Shown: positions 16,506-25,130 of the stretch, piece after piece
Position numbering within the stretch: the stretch's first letter is position 1
Layout of the letters: every line of letters starts with the position of its first letter
Virus record (IMG/VR): IMGVR_UViG_3300044910_000908
Span: 17,068 to 81,067 of that record
Strand: one strand, 5' to 3'
Length of the DNA: 64,000 bases
From: a virus
Notes under the pieces: model-generated
What the model saw: the letters and a program-made list of their open reading frames with translations, nothing else
The model's database searches: none
What the model was told of the DNA's origin: nothing
Position numbers and translations under genes: made by a program

Positions 16506-16724
16506 TTATTTTTTATATTTATTTTTGAAAATATCATTAAAAATAGAAGTAAAATCAGATTTGTTTGGAGATGCTGAGTGGTAAAAATCATCTTTTATTT
16601 GAACATCTTCATTATCACAAGAAGAACAAATATATTTTAATCCTTTAATTAAGGTGGCATCCCTAATTTCACCTACATACTTATCGCATACAGAACAATA
16701 AATTTTTCGTGGGGTTGCAGACAT
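16506..16724 (-). CDS. Small zinc-ribbon protein, 72 aa
   Basis: CSVC near residue 10 and CSSC near residue 33 form a two-knuckle zinc ribbon, followed by a charged tail ending KNKYKK. Possibly nucleic acid binding (inference). RBS AGAGGATATAGATA. It overlaps the stop of the upstream gene. Confidence 0.65.
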   Translation of the reverse strand: MSATPRKIYCSVCDKYVGEIRDATLIKGLKYICSSCDNEDVQIKDDFYHSASPNKSDFTSIFNDIFKNKYKK

Positions 16725-17071
16725 TATCTATATCCTCTTGTTGTATAATGTTCACCATATTGAACTCTTGATGCTGCACCTTCAACAACAAAATGTCCAT
16801 AACTTCCCATACATTGTTCATACAAATCTCTAAACACATATTCAGAAGCATAACCTTGATAATTAGTTTTTACTTCAGATTGAATAAAAGCTTGTTTATA
16901 ACATGATTCATAAGCTTTTCTCCAAGCTTGATAATTTACTCCAGAAGAGGAATTATGAGGATTAGGATACCAACCTGTATTATTTCCATATCTCCATTCA
17001 GGACCATACATATTTTCAGCAAAAACATTATTAACTGAAAATAATAAAATTGCTATTATTAGAGTTTTCAT
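16724..17071 (-). CDS. Secreted protein of unknown function, 115 aa
   Basis: Signal peptide MKTLIIAILLFSVNNVFA with cleavage after VFA. The mature part is aromatic-rich with two cysteines (C38-like and C79-like), which suggests a disulphide in the periplasm. RBS GAGGATATTAAGAAG. Confidence 0.65.
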   Translation of the reverse strand: MKTLIIAILLFSVNNVFAENMYGPEWRYGNNTGWYPNPHNSSSGVNYQAWRKAYESCYKQAFIQSEVKTNYQGYASEYVFRDLYEQCMGSYGHFVVEGAASRVQYGEHYTTRGYR

Positions 17072-17089
17072 CTTCTTAATATCCTCAAA

Positions 17090-17266
17090 TTATTGAATTA
17101 CTACTTGATTATCATGAACAAGAATTTGTGTTGGAAAACTTTCTACTAATTCGTATTGACCTAAATGATCATAACTAGAACAAATAGTAACCAATTCTAA
17201 TTTATTTAAATCAACACCAGCCATTTGTAATTGTAGCAAAGTGTTTAACATATCTTGAGCGTTCAT
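17090..17266 (-). CDS. Small unknown protein, 58 aa
   Basis: MNAQDMLNTLLQLQMAGV start after AAGGAATATCAG. Starts with a helix and ends with a beta strand IQVVNDH-like pattern. First gene after the early promoter at 17304-17331. No known family recognised. Confidence 0.6.
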   Translation of the reverse strand: MNAQDMLNTLLQLQMAGVDLNKLELVTICSSYDHLGQYELVESFPTQILVHDNQVVIQ

Positions 17267-17303
17267 CTGATATTCCTTTTTATCTTTTTCTGAATATGAT
17301 ATT

Positions 17304-17331
17304 ATTATATTCCAATTTTTAAAAAAGTAAA
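17304..17331 (-). promoter_or_regulatory. Early promoter
   Basis: TTTACT, 16-bp spacer, TATAAT reading leftward, upstream of the 58-aa gene at 17090-17266. Confidence 0.75.
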
Positions 17332-17358
17332 TAAGAAAATTAGAACTAGTTATCCTTT

Positions 17359-17868
17359 TTATCTAATAACATTAAATCCACGATTACGCATACAACTATC
17401 ATATGAACGTTTATAAGCTTCGTCAGATTTATACATTCCATATCCAGCGCCAGCAATACCTGCAGTACTTCCATACATTGCACCAGTTCCAGCATTGCCA
17501 TTAATAGCACCTATTGCTGCACCTGCTGCAGCTCCCAAAGCACCACCAACAAGAGTATCCTGAATAATTTCACCTGTTTGATTTGCAGATTGCGACGCTA
17601 ATTGCTCACATTCTGCATAAGCTCGTTGCATTTCATATGCACTATTTTGTTGTGGCTGAGGATAACCACCATATTGTTGTTGAGGATAACCTTGATTTTG
17701 ATATCCATATTGCTGCTGAGGATATCCTTGTTGTGGGTATCTATATTGTTGAGTTGGATAACCTTGAGAATAAGAATCTACAGTGGGACGATAGCCTCGT
17801 TGTTGGGCACATCCAACTAAAGAAAGTGAAATAATTGCAGTATTGATAATTAATTTTTTAGTGTTCAT
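17359..17868 (-). CDS. Lipoprotein with Gln/Tyr/Pro repeats and a glycine-zipper domain
   Basis: 169 aa. Signal peptide with lipobox LVGC at residues 17-20, then a low-complexity region built from repeats of YPQQQYG type (about 35-78), then a glycine zipper (GGALGAAAGAAIGA, about 105-125) typical of Gram-negative outer-membrane lipoproteins, and a C-terminal SYDSCMRNRGF motif. Probably inserted in the host envelope. Its role is unknown; exclusion or lysis timing are possibilities. Confidence 0.75.
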   Translation of the reverse strand: MNTKKLIINTAIISLSLVGCAQQRGYRPTVDSYSQGYPTQQYRYPQQGYPQQQYGYQNQGYPQQQYGGYPQPQQNSAYEMQRAYAECEQLASQSANQTGEIIQDTLVGGALGAAAGAAIGAINGNAGTGAMYGSTAGIAGAGYGMYKSDEAYKRSYDSCMRNRGFNVIR

Positions 17869-17910
17869 TTGAGCATTCCTCTAATATAACATGTCATCTA
17901 TTATTTATTT

Positions 17911-18204
17911 TTAAATATCTAAAACATCGCTAATATACATATCTTCGTAATTAGTAGTATTAACCATGTCAGATCCTAATTCTTTTATGAAGTTTAATCC
18001 AAATTCATAAAAATCTTCATCAAAATCTTGTGTTTTATAAAAGAATTCAATACATCTTTCAATTCTAGCTGTTTCAGCTTCAAATGATAATTTAGTTCTT
18101 TTATGTAATAATCTAAGACCAGCAATAACTTCTACAGCTTTTTCTAATTGAACCATTGCTTTCTTAGTTTCAAACATCGGTTTTTCAACAAATTTTTTAG
18201 TCAT
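17911..18204 (-). CDS. Unknown protein, 97 aa
   Basis: Start chosen at MTKKFVEKPMF behind GATGAGATTAAAACA. An upstream ATG has no RBS. Helical, soluble, acidic C-terminus. First gene after the early promoter at 18255-18282. Confidence 0.6.
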   Translation of the reverse strand: MTKKFVEKPMFETKKAMVQLEKAVEVIAGLRLLHKRTKLSFEAETARIERCIEFFYKTQDFDEDFYEFGLNFIKELGSDMVNTTNYEDMYISDVLDI

Positions 18205-18254
18205 TGTTTTAATCTCATCAGTTATTAAAAAATATATTTCATCGAACAAGGTAT

Positions 18255-18282
18255 ACTATAAACCTTTTTCCAGAAAAGTAAA
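18255..18282 (-). promoter_or_regulatory. Early promoter
   Basis: TTTACT, 16-bp spacer, TATAGT reading leftward. Confidence 0.65.
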
Positions 18283-18290
18283 TCTATTTT

Positions 18291-18599
18291 TTAAACCGAG
18301 TTATCATTTTCTTCAGGAACAACAACAAATTTAATTCTATTAGGAGCAATTGTTTCAAGAAATGTCATTGTTGGTGTATTACACAAATAAGATGATGAAC
18401 ATAAAATTTGAGGGTCACCACCTACTTCCAATAAACACTCACCTAAATTTATTAATAATTCATCAAAAGGTGATTGTTTTAATACACGTTTAGTATATTT
18501 CTCAATCTCAGTTCTAAAAACACTTTTATCAATAAAACCAGTACTACTCAATACAGAATATAATTCTTCTTGCTCCTGTTGTAATATATCATCATTCAT
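18291..18599 (-). CDS. Unknown protein, 102 aa
   Basis: Acidic protein starting MNDDILQQEQEEL after AGAGGAATCGC. No motif recognised. It is the last gene of the unit starting near 19488. Confidence 0.6.
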   Translation of the reverse strand: MNDDILQQEQEELYSVLSSTGFIDKSVFRTEIEKYTKRVLKQSPFDELLINLGECLLEVGGDPQILCSSSYLCNTPTMTFLETIAPNRIKFVVVPEENDNSV

Positions 18600-18614
18600 G
18601 CGATTCCTCTTCTT

Positions 18615-18722
18615 TTAAATAAATTCTGACAACTTTGCTTTACGAAGTTCTTGTTTAAGGTTTTTAATTTTATTATAATTAAAAAACCAACGTTTTAATT
18701 TTTTATATAGATTTAATAACAT
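18615..18722 (-). CDS. Very small basic peptide, 35 aa
   Basis: Starts MLLNLYKKLKRWFFN and ends KLSEFI. The GGAGATAAAGTC before the ATG overlaps the stop of the macrodomain gene. Strongly basic, helical, possibly nucleic acid or membrane binding. Too short for any family assignment. Confidence 0.45.
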   Translation of the reverse strand: MLLNLYKKLKRWFFNYNKIKNLKQELRKAKLSEFI

Positions 18723-18726
18723 GACT

Positions 18727-19191
18727 TTATCTCCTATAAAATTCAACAACTGTAACATCTTCATTATTAAAAATCTTTTCAATCATTGGTTTAACAGTTC
18801 CATCCCAATCACCACCAGCTAATCCACATCCAATTTGAGGAAATCCAAATCTTAATCCAGAAAATTCCCTTCTAACATTTGATAATGCTTTATGCATTGC
18901 ATCATAATTAACAACAACTTCATTATATCTTAAAGCTGTTCTTTCTTGAATATAAGCATTAACAATAATCAATTTAGCATCAATAACAACATAAGTAAAT
19001 TGGCCATTTAATTTTTCTTCAACTGACAATTTAGAATTCAAATCCATTAAATGGGCTTTTGGCCATTTAGTTTTGATTTGTTTTGCAATACCAGCACCCA
19101 TTATTTTATTAGTATTGCAACCATGAACTAAAACATCAATTTCTTCGTTTTCAGCTAAGGTAATTAAATTACCTGTTATATACTTAATCAT
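18727..19191 (-). CDS. Macrodomain protein (ADP-ribose binding or hydrolysing)
   Basis: 154 aa, a single macrodomain. Landmarks: ITGNLITL, VDVLVHGCNTNKIMGAGIAKQIK (the phosphate-binding GAGIA region), and FGFPQIGCGLAGGDW (the second loop, cf. P-x-IGCGLAGG). The IGCGLAGGDW loop is close to that of the TARG1/DarG-like and Poa1p-like subfamily, which removes ADP-ribose from nucleotides, DNA or protein. It may reverse ADP-ribosylation of phage components by the host (inference). See also NADAR at 40520-41101. Confidence 0.85.
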   Translation of the reverse strand: MIKYITGNLITLAENEEIDVLVHGCNTNKIMGAGIAKQIKTKWPKAHLMDLNSKLSVEEKLNGQFTYVVIDAKLIIVNAYIQERTALRYNEVVVNYDAMHKALSNVRREFSGLRFGFPQIGCGLAGGDWDGTVKPMIEKIFNNEDVTVVEFYRR

Positions 19192-19418
19192 GTCGGCTTA
19201 TACCATCCAGTTTGTTGTTCAATTTCAGTAAATTCATAATTTTCATTCTTATCATATCTTCCTATTTCAAAAGCTCCACAATTAGTACATCTATATGGAG
19301 CTACTTGAATACAACAAGAACCATAACTTTCCCATTCTGCAAAAGAACTTGCTTTACAGTATGGACAACTCTCAGAAGGGAGAGAATTCGTTTCATGTAT
19401 TACTCTAAAGCCTTTCAT
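19188..19418 (-). CDS. Small cysteine-rich zinc-finger-like protein, 76 aa
   Basis: Start set at MKGFRVIHET behind GGGGGAATTTATT; a GTG frame extends 5 codons further. CPYC, then CC, then CTNC make a probable zinc site. No further identity. Overlaps the macrodomain start by 4 bp. Confidence 0.6.
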   Translation of the reverse strand: MKGFRVIHETNSLPSESCPYCKASSFAEWESYGSCCIQVAPYRCTNCGAFEIGRYDKNENYEFTEIEQQTGWYKPT

Positions 19419-19487
19419 AATAAATTCCCCCACTTCTGTTTTTACCTTGACTAAACTATATCACATTTTTAATTTAATTTAATTGAA

Positions 19488-20030
19488 CTACTTATCAAAT
19501 TTGAAATCAATAAATCCTATTAAATGCATACCACTACTAGAAGTGAAATCTAATTTACGGGTTTTAGAAGTAATACAATCACCATTTCTGTCTTGTTCTG
19601 CAGTTGTTGGAGCAGGAGAAGTGTTGCCTTCAATAGTTAAAAATCCGGTTTTTTTAATTTCCTTAACGATACCACAATGTCCTGTTCCACCAGTTCCTTT
19701 TTGATATAGGAAAATTGAACCAACTGTTGGTTCTTTACTAACATATTTTCTGCAATTTTTATAACTAACCATAACAGAAGGTGTTAATAATTTTTTAATA
19801 ATTGTATATGCTTCTTTATTTTCTTTATATGCTTCCATATAAACAGCTTTAGTAAAAGCTGCACAATAAGGCCATCCAGGAATCCAGCCTGTATTACCCA
19901 TAATGTCTAATAATTCATCAGATAATTCATTAGGATTTTTTAATGATTTTGATGACCATTTAGCATTAGGAATTGTTTCATATAATCCAACATATTTAGA
20001 ACCAATATTTAAAACATTTTTAATTGACAT
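19488..20030 (-). CDS. CHAP-domain-like protein (putative peptidoglycan hydrolase)
   Basis: 180 aa from ATG 20030 behind GGAGATATTATAT; a TTG five codons earlier is less likely. The CHAP order is visible: GWPYCAAFTKAVYMEAY (catalytic Cys near residue 52), TVGSIFLYQKGTGGTGHCGIVKEI (catalytic His near 117) and TIEGNTS (the acidic or Asn partner). Such domains cleave murein peptides or amide bonds. It lacks a signal peptide, so it is either holin-dependent or a virion component. A late-type promoter element lies just upstream. Confidence 0.75.
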   Translation of the reverse strand: MSIKNVLNIGSKYVGLYETIPNAKWSSKSLKNPNELSDELLDIMGNTGWIPGWPYCAAFTKAVYMEAYKENKEAYTIIKKLLTPSVMVSYKNCRKYVSKEPTVGSIFLYQKGTGGTGHCGIVKEIKKTGFLTIEGNTSPAPTTAEQDRNGDCITSKTRKLDFTSSSGMHLIGFIDFKFDK

Positions 20031-20061
20031 ATATAATATCTCCAATAATAACAGAAATATA

Positions 20062-20069
20062 TATTTATG
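20062..20069 (-). promoter_or_regulatory. Late promoter variant CATAAATA
   Basis: CATAAATA on the minus strand, 32 bp upstream of the CHAP gene; one mismatch to TATAAATA. Confidence 0.4.
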
Positions 20070-20072
20070 ATG

Positions 20073-20582
20073 TTAAAAAAAATCACCTATAAATTTACCT
20101 GAGATATGTTTAAATAAATCATTAGGACCAATAACACAACATAATGGAATTTCTAATCCTGATTGAGTAAAATCTTTAGAAACTGGATGGCATAATGCAT
20201 TTGTTTTCTGTAGAATTGGATAATAAGAATAATAATCTTCTACAACATCTAGAACTTTTATTGTTGCTAATCTTGTTGTATTATCAACTGGATTCATTAA
20301 AAAAGCTGAATTTTCTACAATAGCACATTCATGAATTGGCAACCAATCTAATTGACTAGTATCATAGTCACTTACCATAATATGCCAAGTATATGGAATA
20401 AAAAATTCTAATCCATTAATTTCAATTTTAATTGCTGTTCCGTGATTTTCCTCTATAAATGTGATAGGAGATAAAGTAAAATCAAACATTGCAGCAGAAA
20501 ATGTCCAAAACCATTTTGGTAAGATTGGGGAATTATAACCATCAATAATATATGGTTTATGAAAATCTGGTAATATTAACAT
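20073..20582 (-). CDS. Unknown protein, 169 aa
   Basis: Starts MLILPDFHKPYIIDGYNSP after AGAGGATGTTAAAAAT. Aromatic-rich and globular, without membrane segments (ends HISGKFIGDFF). The first gene after the early promoter at 20611-20639. No family recognised. Confidence 0.65.
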   Translation of the reverse strand: MLILPDFHKPYIIDGYNSPILPKWFWTFSAAMFDFTLSPITFIEENHGTAIKIEINGLEFFIPYTWHIMVSDYDTSQLDWLPIHECAIVENSAFLMNPVDNTTRLATIKVLDVVEDYYSYYPILQKTNALCHPVSKDFTQSGLEIPLCCVIGPNDLFKHISGKFIGDFF

Positions 20583-20610
20583 ATTTTTAACATCCTCTGA
20601 ATAAAATTTT

Positions 20611-20639
20611 ATTATAATATAGTATTGTTAAAAAGTAAA
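20611..20639 (-). promoter_or_regulatory. Early promoter
   Basis: TTTACT, 17-bp spacer, TATAAT reading leftward, overlapping the end of uvsW. Confidence 0.75.
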
Positions 20640-22034
20640 TTAAACTTTTAAACTATATTCACCAACAATTGGATATTCTGCTTCTTTATAATATTTCAAT
20701 CTATCTTTAAAATGTTTTTTACTCCATTTTAAGGATGAATATACATCGGCAACATGAGCAATATCTTTATCATCAGATTGTCGTAAACTCCTACCTATTG
20801 ATTGAATTGCGCGAACAAATGATTTTCCAGCATCAATCATCATTAAGTTCATTACTCTGTCAATAGAAATACCAGTTGAAGCAATACCAAAGGTTGCAAT
20901 AATAATTAATGAATGTTCTGTTTCAAACATATCATAATGTTCTTTCCTATCATCAGTAGAAGTTCCTCCATGTAAAAATACAGCGCCTTCTATCATATTA
21001 GCTAATTTTTCTCCAAATTGAATAGAATTTACTAACACCAAAGTATTCCCATATTTTTCACATTGATTAATAATTAAATCAGCTAATACATCTAATCTAT
21101 CATTATTTTTTGCAAGATATGATTTCTCTGCTGAATAATCAGGAAAATTTTCTTTGGCTTTTTCTTTTATTTCAAATGATTCTATTTCTACAGGAGTAAG
21201 ATAACCATTATCCATAAGCCATCTTGCAGACATTTGAGTAATAATATTTCCTATTGCTACCTTTAAAGATAAAACATCAGAGGGAGATTTAGGCATAGTT
21301 CCAGTAACACCATATTTAAATGGGATATTCTTTGCATGAGTTGTTAATAATTCTTTAGCCACATTAGCTTTTGCACCATGCGCCTCATCCCAAATGATTG
21401 CTTTAATATCTGTTATTTCTAAGACTTTCGGATTGTTTTGTAAACTTTGCCATGTAGATACAATATTTGCATGGTAAATATCTTTTTCACTTCCACAATA
21501 TTTCCCAACATCTAAACCACATTTTACATACCATTCAAATGTTTGATTAACTAAATCATTTGAAGGAACTATAGTAATAACATTATGATTTAAATTATTA
21601 AATGCCTTAGATATTGCAGCAGTAACAAGCGTTTTTCCAAAACCGGTAGATAATATTGCAAATCCATTTTGCGCTTCTAATATTTGATTGGTAGCTAATA
21701 CTTGATGTTCGCGTAATATAACACCATGTTCTGCAAATATATCTTTATTAATATTTTCAGGATATTCATAATATTTTCTTTTATCATCTAATTCAATAGT
21801 ATATCCTTCTTTTTCTAATATAGGAATAATATCAAATAATAAGTTATAATAAGTTTTATTATTTAAATCATAAAATCTTATTTTGCCATCCCATCGACCT
21901 AACTTAAATTTGGGGTGAAATTTATAACCGTCAACATAAGCCGAAAATTTGTTATTAAGTAATTGAGTAGTTTCTGTTGCTAAACCTTTTAAAGTACAGA
22001 ATACCTCATCATGTATTGTTATTTTACATATCAT
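20640..22034 (-). CDS. uvsW: Recombination helicase UvsW
   Basis: 464 aa (T4 UvsW 503 aa). A superfamily 2 helicase: N-terminal UvsW-specific domain with FKLGRWDGKIRFYD (about 43-56), Walker A STGFGKT (129-135), motif II WDEAHG, motif III GVTGTMP, and motif VI QSIGRSLRQ. In T4 this enzyme unwinds R-loops and branched DNA and switches replication from origin- to recombination-dependent. It overlaps uvsY by 1 bp, as these genes are neighbours in T4. Confidence 0.95.
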   Translation of the reverse strand: MICKITIHDEVFCTLKGLATETTQLLNNKFSAYVDGYKFHPKFKLGRWDGKIRFYDLNNKTYYNLLFDIIPILEKEGYTIELDDKRKYYEYPENINKDIFAEHGVILREHQVLATNQILEAQNGFAILSTGFGKTLVTAAISKAFNNLNHNVITIVPSNDLVNQTFEWYVKCGLDVGKYCGSEKDIYHANIVSTWQSLQNNPKVLEITDIKAIIWDEAHGAKANVAKELLTTHAKNIPFKYGVTGTMPKSPSDVLSLKVAIGNIITQMSARWLMDNGYLTPVEIESFEIKEKAKENFPDYSAEKSYLAKNNDRLDVLADLIINQCEKYGNTLVLVNSIQFGEKLANMIEGAVFLHGGTSTDDRKEHYDMFETEHSLIIIATFGIASTGISIDRVMNLMMIDAGKSFVRAIQSIGRSLRQSDDKDIAHVADVYSSLKWSKKHFKDRLKYYKEAEYPIVGEYSLKV

Positions 22035-22489
22035 TATAGAACATCCTCTTCTAAAGAGGCAATTCTTATTTTAGTAATATTATTCATTTGCCAGTGAGCA
22101 ACATCTAATGCATCTAAAATTGCTTGAATTTTATATTTAATATGCTCAACTTCTAATAAACATTCACTAATTGTAATCCATTCTGGTTCTTGTTGAATAT
22201 ACATTTGCAAATCTTTTTTATCTAATTGTCGTTTAGAATTTTCTGTATATTTTTTCCAAAAAAAGCTTTCAGTATTTTCTTTAATTAACTTTAAACTATC
22301 GGTATAGGTTTTTAATTCATACGAAGCTTGTTTGAATTTACGAACTAATAATGGAAGTGTTTTACAAATATATTCAAGTTTTTTACCTTCCATATTAAAA
22401 AAATCTTGATGTTCTTCTATTAATAATTCATATTTTTCAATATATTTTTCAATATTGTCTAAGTTTTTTGTAATAGCTATAAATGACAT
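22034..22489 (-). CDS. uvsY: Recombination mediator UvsY-like protein
   Basis: 151 aa, near the T4 UvsY length (137 aa). All helical, with KKYTENSKRQLDKKDLQMYI and a terminal HIKYKIQAILDALDVAHWQMNNI that follow the T4 UvsY layout (basic DNA-binding middle, C-terminal oligomerisation helix). UvsY loads UvsX onto gp32-covered ssDNA. Its position between uvsW and uvsX/gp32 supports the call. RBS ACGAGGATAT. Confidence 0.75.
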   Translation of the reverse strand: MSFIAITKNLDNIEKYIEKYELLIEEHQDFFNMEGKKLEYICKTLPLLVRKFKQASYELKTYTDSLKLIKENTESFFWKKYTENSKRQLDKKDLQMYIQQEPEWITISECLLEVEHIKYKIQAILDALDVAHWQMNNITKIRIASLEEDVL

Positions 22490-22625
22490 ATATCCTCGTT
22501 AAGAACCATAAAAACACTAATAAAATTCCAAATAAAAATTCATCACCGGTACTTGATAACAATTTAGGTAATATAATTATTGTTAAATAAAACAATATTG
22601 AAATTTTGCACAATTTAATAATCAT
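22449..22625 (-). CDS. Possible small membrane peptide, 58 aa
   Basis: A frame with two hydrophobic segments (KISILFYLTIIILP and FLFGILLVFLWFL), overlapping the start of uvsY by 41 bp. Its ATG directly abuts the -10 of the early promoter, so it could only be translated from a longer transcript, and the RBS is poor. Doubtful. Confidence 0.3.
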   Translation of the reverse strand: MIIKLCKISILFYLTIIILPKLLSSTGDEFLFGILLVFLWFLTRIYVIYSYYKKLRQY

Positions 22626-22654
22626 ATTATATCACATTATCTCTTAAAAGTAAA
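22626..22654 (-). promoter_or_regulatory. Early promoter, uvsY-uvsW
   Basis: TTTACT, 17-bp spacer ending TGA, TATAAT reading leftward. Confidence 0.75.
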
Positions 22655-22690
22655 TAGGCTAGAAAATTATTTATGATTCTCTAGCCTATT
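22653..22690 (-). terminator. Hairpin terminator with a late-type element in its loop
   Basis: 11-bp stem AATAGGCTAGA / TCTAGCCTATT. The loop contains CATAAATA on the minus strand, and the 3' side is followed by TACTTTT. It would end the uvsX-side transcripts after the 60-aa gene. Confidence 0.6.
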
Positions 22691-22702
22691 TCTTATTTCT
22701 GT

Positions 22703-22885
22703 TTACTCAACAACAACTTCATCAGAAGATGATGAACTACCTTCTAAAGTTTCTAAAGTTTCTTTTACTAATCTAATTGCTTTAGATTTTGAAGTCACTA
22801 CTTCTTCAACAATAGAACCAGTTTCATCAACAGCTGATACTACATAACCACCTTTTAATACATCAATACTAATTGAACCTTTCAT
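22703..22885 (-). CDS. Small acidic protein, 60 aa
   Basis: Starts MKGSISIDVLKGGYVVSAVD, ends with SSSSSDEVVVE. The serine run and acidic tail resemble the tail of an SSB or an accessory factor. It lies directly downstream of uvsX. RBS AGAGGTAATAACAA. Function unknown. Confidence 0.65.
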   Translation of the reverse strand: MKGSISIDVLKGGYVVSAVDETGSIVEEVVTSKSKAIRLVKETLETLEGSSSSSDEVVVE

Positions 22886-22919
22886 TTGTTATTACCTCTC
22901 TTTTTATATTGTTAAAAAT

Positions 22920-23981
22920 TTATTCTTGTTCTTCATTTAATAATTCAGATAATTCTTCTTCTACTTGATTTACAACTTCTGTGTCCTGTTGTAATAACTT
23001 AGGATGACTGAATAATTTCTGAACCAATTCTTCATTCAATTGCTTACGTTGGAATTTAATATCTCCAGTTGGCAATGAACATGAATACCATGCTCCGCCT
23101 TTAGTCACAATACCATCTACTTCTAATGACTCAAGTAATCCTGAATAAGGAGACATACCAGTGGAATAAGGAACTTCAATTTCAACTTTAGAACCTAATT
23201 TAGCAAAACGAGTTTTAAAAGCTTCTACTCGCATACGAATACCAATAACTGCGCTATCTTCTCGTAATTTTAATCTTGTAATTAAACCAATAATTGAAGG
23301 GAAAAAACGTGTTGAATTAGTAATTGCCCATTCACCATCCCCTTTTAACGGGTCAGCTGGATAAACATGGTCGGTTAAAATAAAAGTAATCGGTAATCTA
23401 GCTATTCGAGATAAAATCATACGTAACATTGCTTTAGATCTTTTTGCTCTCTGACCCATGTCGCCTTTTACAACGCCTTCTTTATCATAATTAGTTTCTT
23501 CTGTTTCAGTAGAAAGCATTGCTAAACTATCTAAAAGCATTACAATTTTTGGAGCATCATAATTAAATCTTCCATATTCTTTTTCATAAGTTGAAAAGAA
23601 TTCAGAACATATAGAGTTGACATCTTCAATTGTTCCTACTTGTAAATATGTTAAATGTTCTTCATCTGTTTTTACTCCAAGTTTCCCAAGAAATTCCAAA
23701 TCAATAGCATTTTCACTATCCATTACCACAATATGTGCTCCAGCATCTTGAGCACTTTTAAGAATATTAGAAGAAAGAAATGATTTACCAGATCCACTTG
23801 GCCCAACAAAAGCAGTAATACGTCCTTCTGGAATACCTCGGAAAAAAGAACCTGATAAATTACGATTCAAAGCATAGTTACCAGTAGAATACCAGAAATT
23901 AGGCGCGCTAATTCCAACATTTACACCTTCAATTTTTTCTAAACCTTTTTTGAAATTTTTAAGAAATCCTAAACTTGCCAT
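22920..23981 (-). CDS. uvsX: Recombinase UvsX (RecA-like)
   Basis: 353 aa (T4 UvsX 391 aa). The N-terminus is followed by GRITAFVGPSGSGKSF (Walker A at 60-68), KIVMLLDSLAMLS (Walker B near 143-155), a TDHVYPADP block and an acidic C-terminus. It is the strand-exchange recombinase for recombination-dependent replication and repair. Upstream is gp32, downstream uvsY and uvsW, giving a compact recombination block. RBS GGAGGCTATAT. Confidence 0.95.
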   Translation of the reverse strand: MASLGFLKNFKKGLEKIEGVNVGISAPNFWYSTGNYALNRNLSGSFFRGIPEGRITAFVGPSGSGKSFLSSNILKSAQDAGAHIVVMDSENAIDLEFLGKLGVKTDEEHLTYLQVGTIEDVNSICSEFFSTYEKEYGRFNYDAPKIVMLLDSLAMLSTETEETNYDKEGVVKGDMGQRAKRSKAMLRMILSRIARLPITFILTDHVYPADPLKGDGEWAITNSTRFFPSIIGLITRLKLREDSAVIGIRMRVEAFKTRFAKLGSKVEIEVPYSTGMSPYSGLLESLEVDGIVTKGGAWYSCSLPTGDIKFQRKQLNEELVQKLFSHPKLLQQDTEVVNQVEEELSELLNEEQE

Positions 23982-24010
23982 ATATAGCCTCCATTTTTTG
24001 AATAAAAGAT

Positions 24011-24038
24011 ATCAGGATAGAATTAATTCTATCCTGAT
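24011..24038 (-). terminator. Perfect palindrome between gp32 and uvsX genes
   Basis: A 28-nt perfect inverted repeat with arms ATCAGGATAGAATT / AATTCTATCCTGAT, 12 nt past the gp32 stop and 30 nt before uvsX. Read leftward it is followed by ATCTTTTATTC. Confidence 0.65.
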
Positions 24039-24049
24039 TTTGGGGAGAT

Positions 24050-24976
24050 TTATTCGTCTTCTGATTGAGAAGCTGTTTGAGCAGCTTTTTGTTTTGCTCT
24101 TTCTCGTAATTGTGCTAAGACGTTAGAGTTAGAAGCTGACGCTGCTGCAGGTTCTTCACTTTTTGAAGTTGTTTCTTCAGTAGTAGTTGTTGTTGAAGTA
24201 GCAGTTTTTTGCTGTTCTTGTTCAACTTGTTTAGGAGTCGCAGCTGCAACATTACCACCAGTTTTAGCAGCCAATAGAAGAGTTTCAACTTCTGACATTG
24301 ACATAGGACGTTGTCTATGAGTTTTCAAATCTAGCAATTCAATACCAGCAATTACATCTTCAGATAGAGCTGATTGTTTAGGTGCAAAGCTTGATGTTGT
24401 ATAGCTATTGTTTTCACCAGATTTTGTTTTCTTAAATCTGAAATGATAACCTTCGAAAAAGTCATAAGGTTCTTTTTCCAAATCACCAGATTGGAATGCT
24501 GCTTGAATGATTTTGTAAATTTGTGGACCAAAATCTACTAATTTTACCAATTGTTCTTGGTCATGTTCTACAGGTGATTCGATTACAATACCTTGACCAA
24601 TATATGATACTTTTTTGTAGAATTTTTTACCTTCTGCTTCCCATTTAGCTTTTCCTACTAAATCTCCAGCGGCTTCACATTCTTTTGCTTTAGCATAAAG
24701 TTCTGCAGAATGCGTACAACATGGGCAAGAGCTTTCGCCATACATTTTAAGACATGGAATACGTTTCTTTTCGCCATTAACCCATAGTTCATGGATAACG
24801 TTTTCAACTAAGAAACCCATTGGGTTGTTTTCATCAGCGTCAGGAAGGAAACGGAAGATTGAGGTAGAGTCCTCAGGTGCAGACCAGAAACGAAAATAAC
24901 GAGAAGATGAATTGTTTTCATTGCCAGTTGTTTTTTGAGCAAATGCTGCTTTTAATGCTTCTAATTTTGTTGTCAT
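24050..24976 (-). CDS. 32: Single-stranded DNA-binding protein, gp32-like
   Basis: 308 aa (T4 gp32 301 aa). The zinc site follows gp32: a His in VIHELWVNG near residue 65, Cys in IPCLKMYGESSCPCC (about 76, 84-87). The basic N-terminus (LEAAFAQKT region) would give cooperative binding. The C-terminal third is Thr/Ser/Glu/Ala-rich and ends in an acidic SQSEDE tail for partner binding. Coats ssDNA in replication and recombination. It has one early and two late promoter elements upstream, so it would be made throughout infection. Confidence 0.92.
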   Translation of the reverse strand: MTTKLEALKAAFAQKTTGNENNSSSRYFRFWSAPEDSTSIFRFLPDADENNPMGFLVENVIHELWVNGEKKRIPCLKMYGESSCPCCTHSAELYAKAKECEAAGDLVGKAKWEAEGKKFYKKVSYIGQGIVIESPVEHDQEQLVKLVDFGPQIYKIIQAAFQSGDLEKEPYDFFEGYHFRFKKTKSGENNSYTTSSFAPKQSALSEDVIAGIELLDLKTHRQRPMSMSEVETLLLAAKTGGNVAAATPKQVEQEQQKTATSTTTTTEETTSKSEEPAAASASNSNVLAQLRERAKQKAAQTASQSEDE

Positions 24977-25028
24977 AAATTTTATATCCTATAAAGTTGT
25001 TTAAAATCGTAAAGTTGTTTTCTTAAAA

Positions 25029-25054
25029 TACAAGTTATTTATAAAAAACTTGTA
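25029..25054 (-). promoter_or_regulatory. Hairpin around a late promoter upstream of gp32 gene
   Basis: 8-bp stem TACAAGTT / AACTTGTA. The loop holds TATAAATA (minus strand, 25036-25043), 60 bp upstream of gp32. In minus-strand reading the hairpin could also serve as a transcript 5' structure. Confidence 0.5.
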
Positions 25055-25058
25055 TATC

Positions 25059-25066
25059 TATTTATA
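25059..25066 (-). promoter_or_regulatory. Second late promoter TATAAATA upstream of gp32 gene
   Basis: Exact TATAAATA on the minus strand, 83 bp upstream of gp32, in tandem with the copy at 25036-25043. Confidence 0.55.
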
Positions 25067-25130
25067 TGAAATTTACATGGCCGTCACTCGCCTCCATTAA
25101 AATTAAATTTATATCATCAATTGAATTTAC

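Noticed and set aside
17583-17834. Plus-strand frames over the lipoprotein gene
   Set aside because: They come from the repetitive Gln/Tyr codons of the minus-strand gene read backwards.
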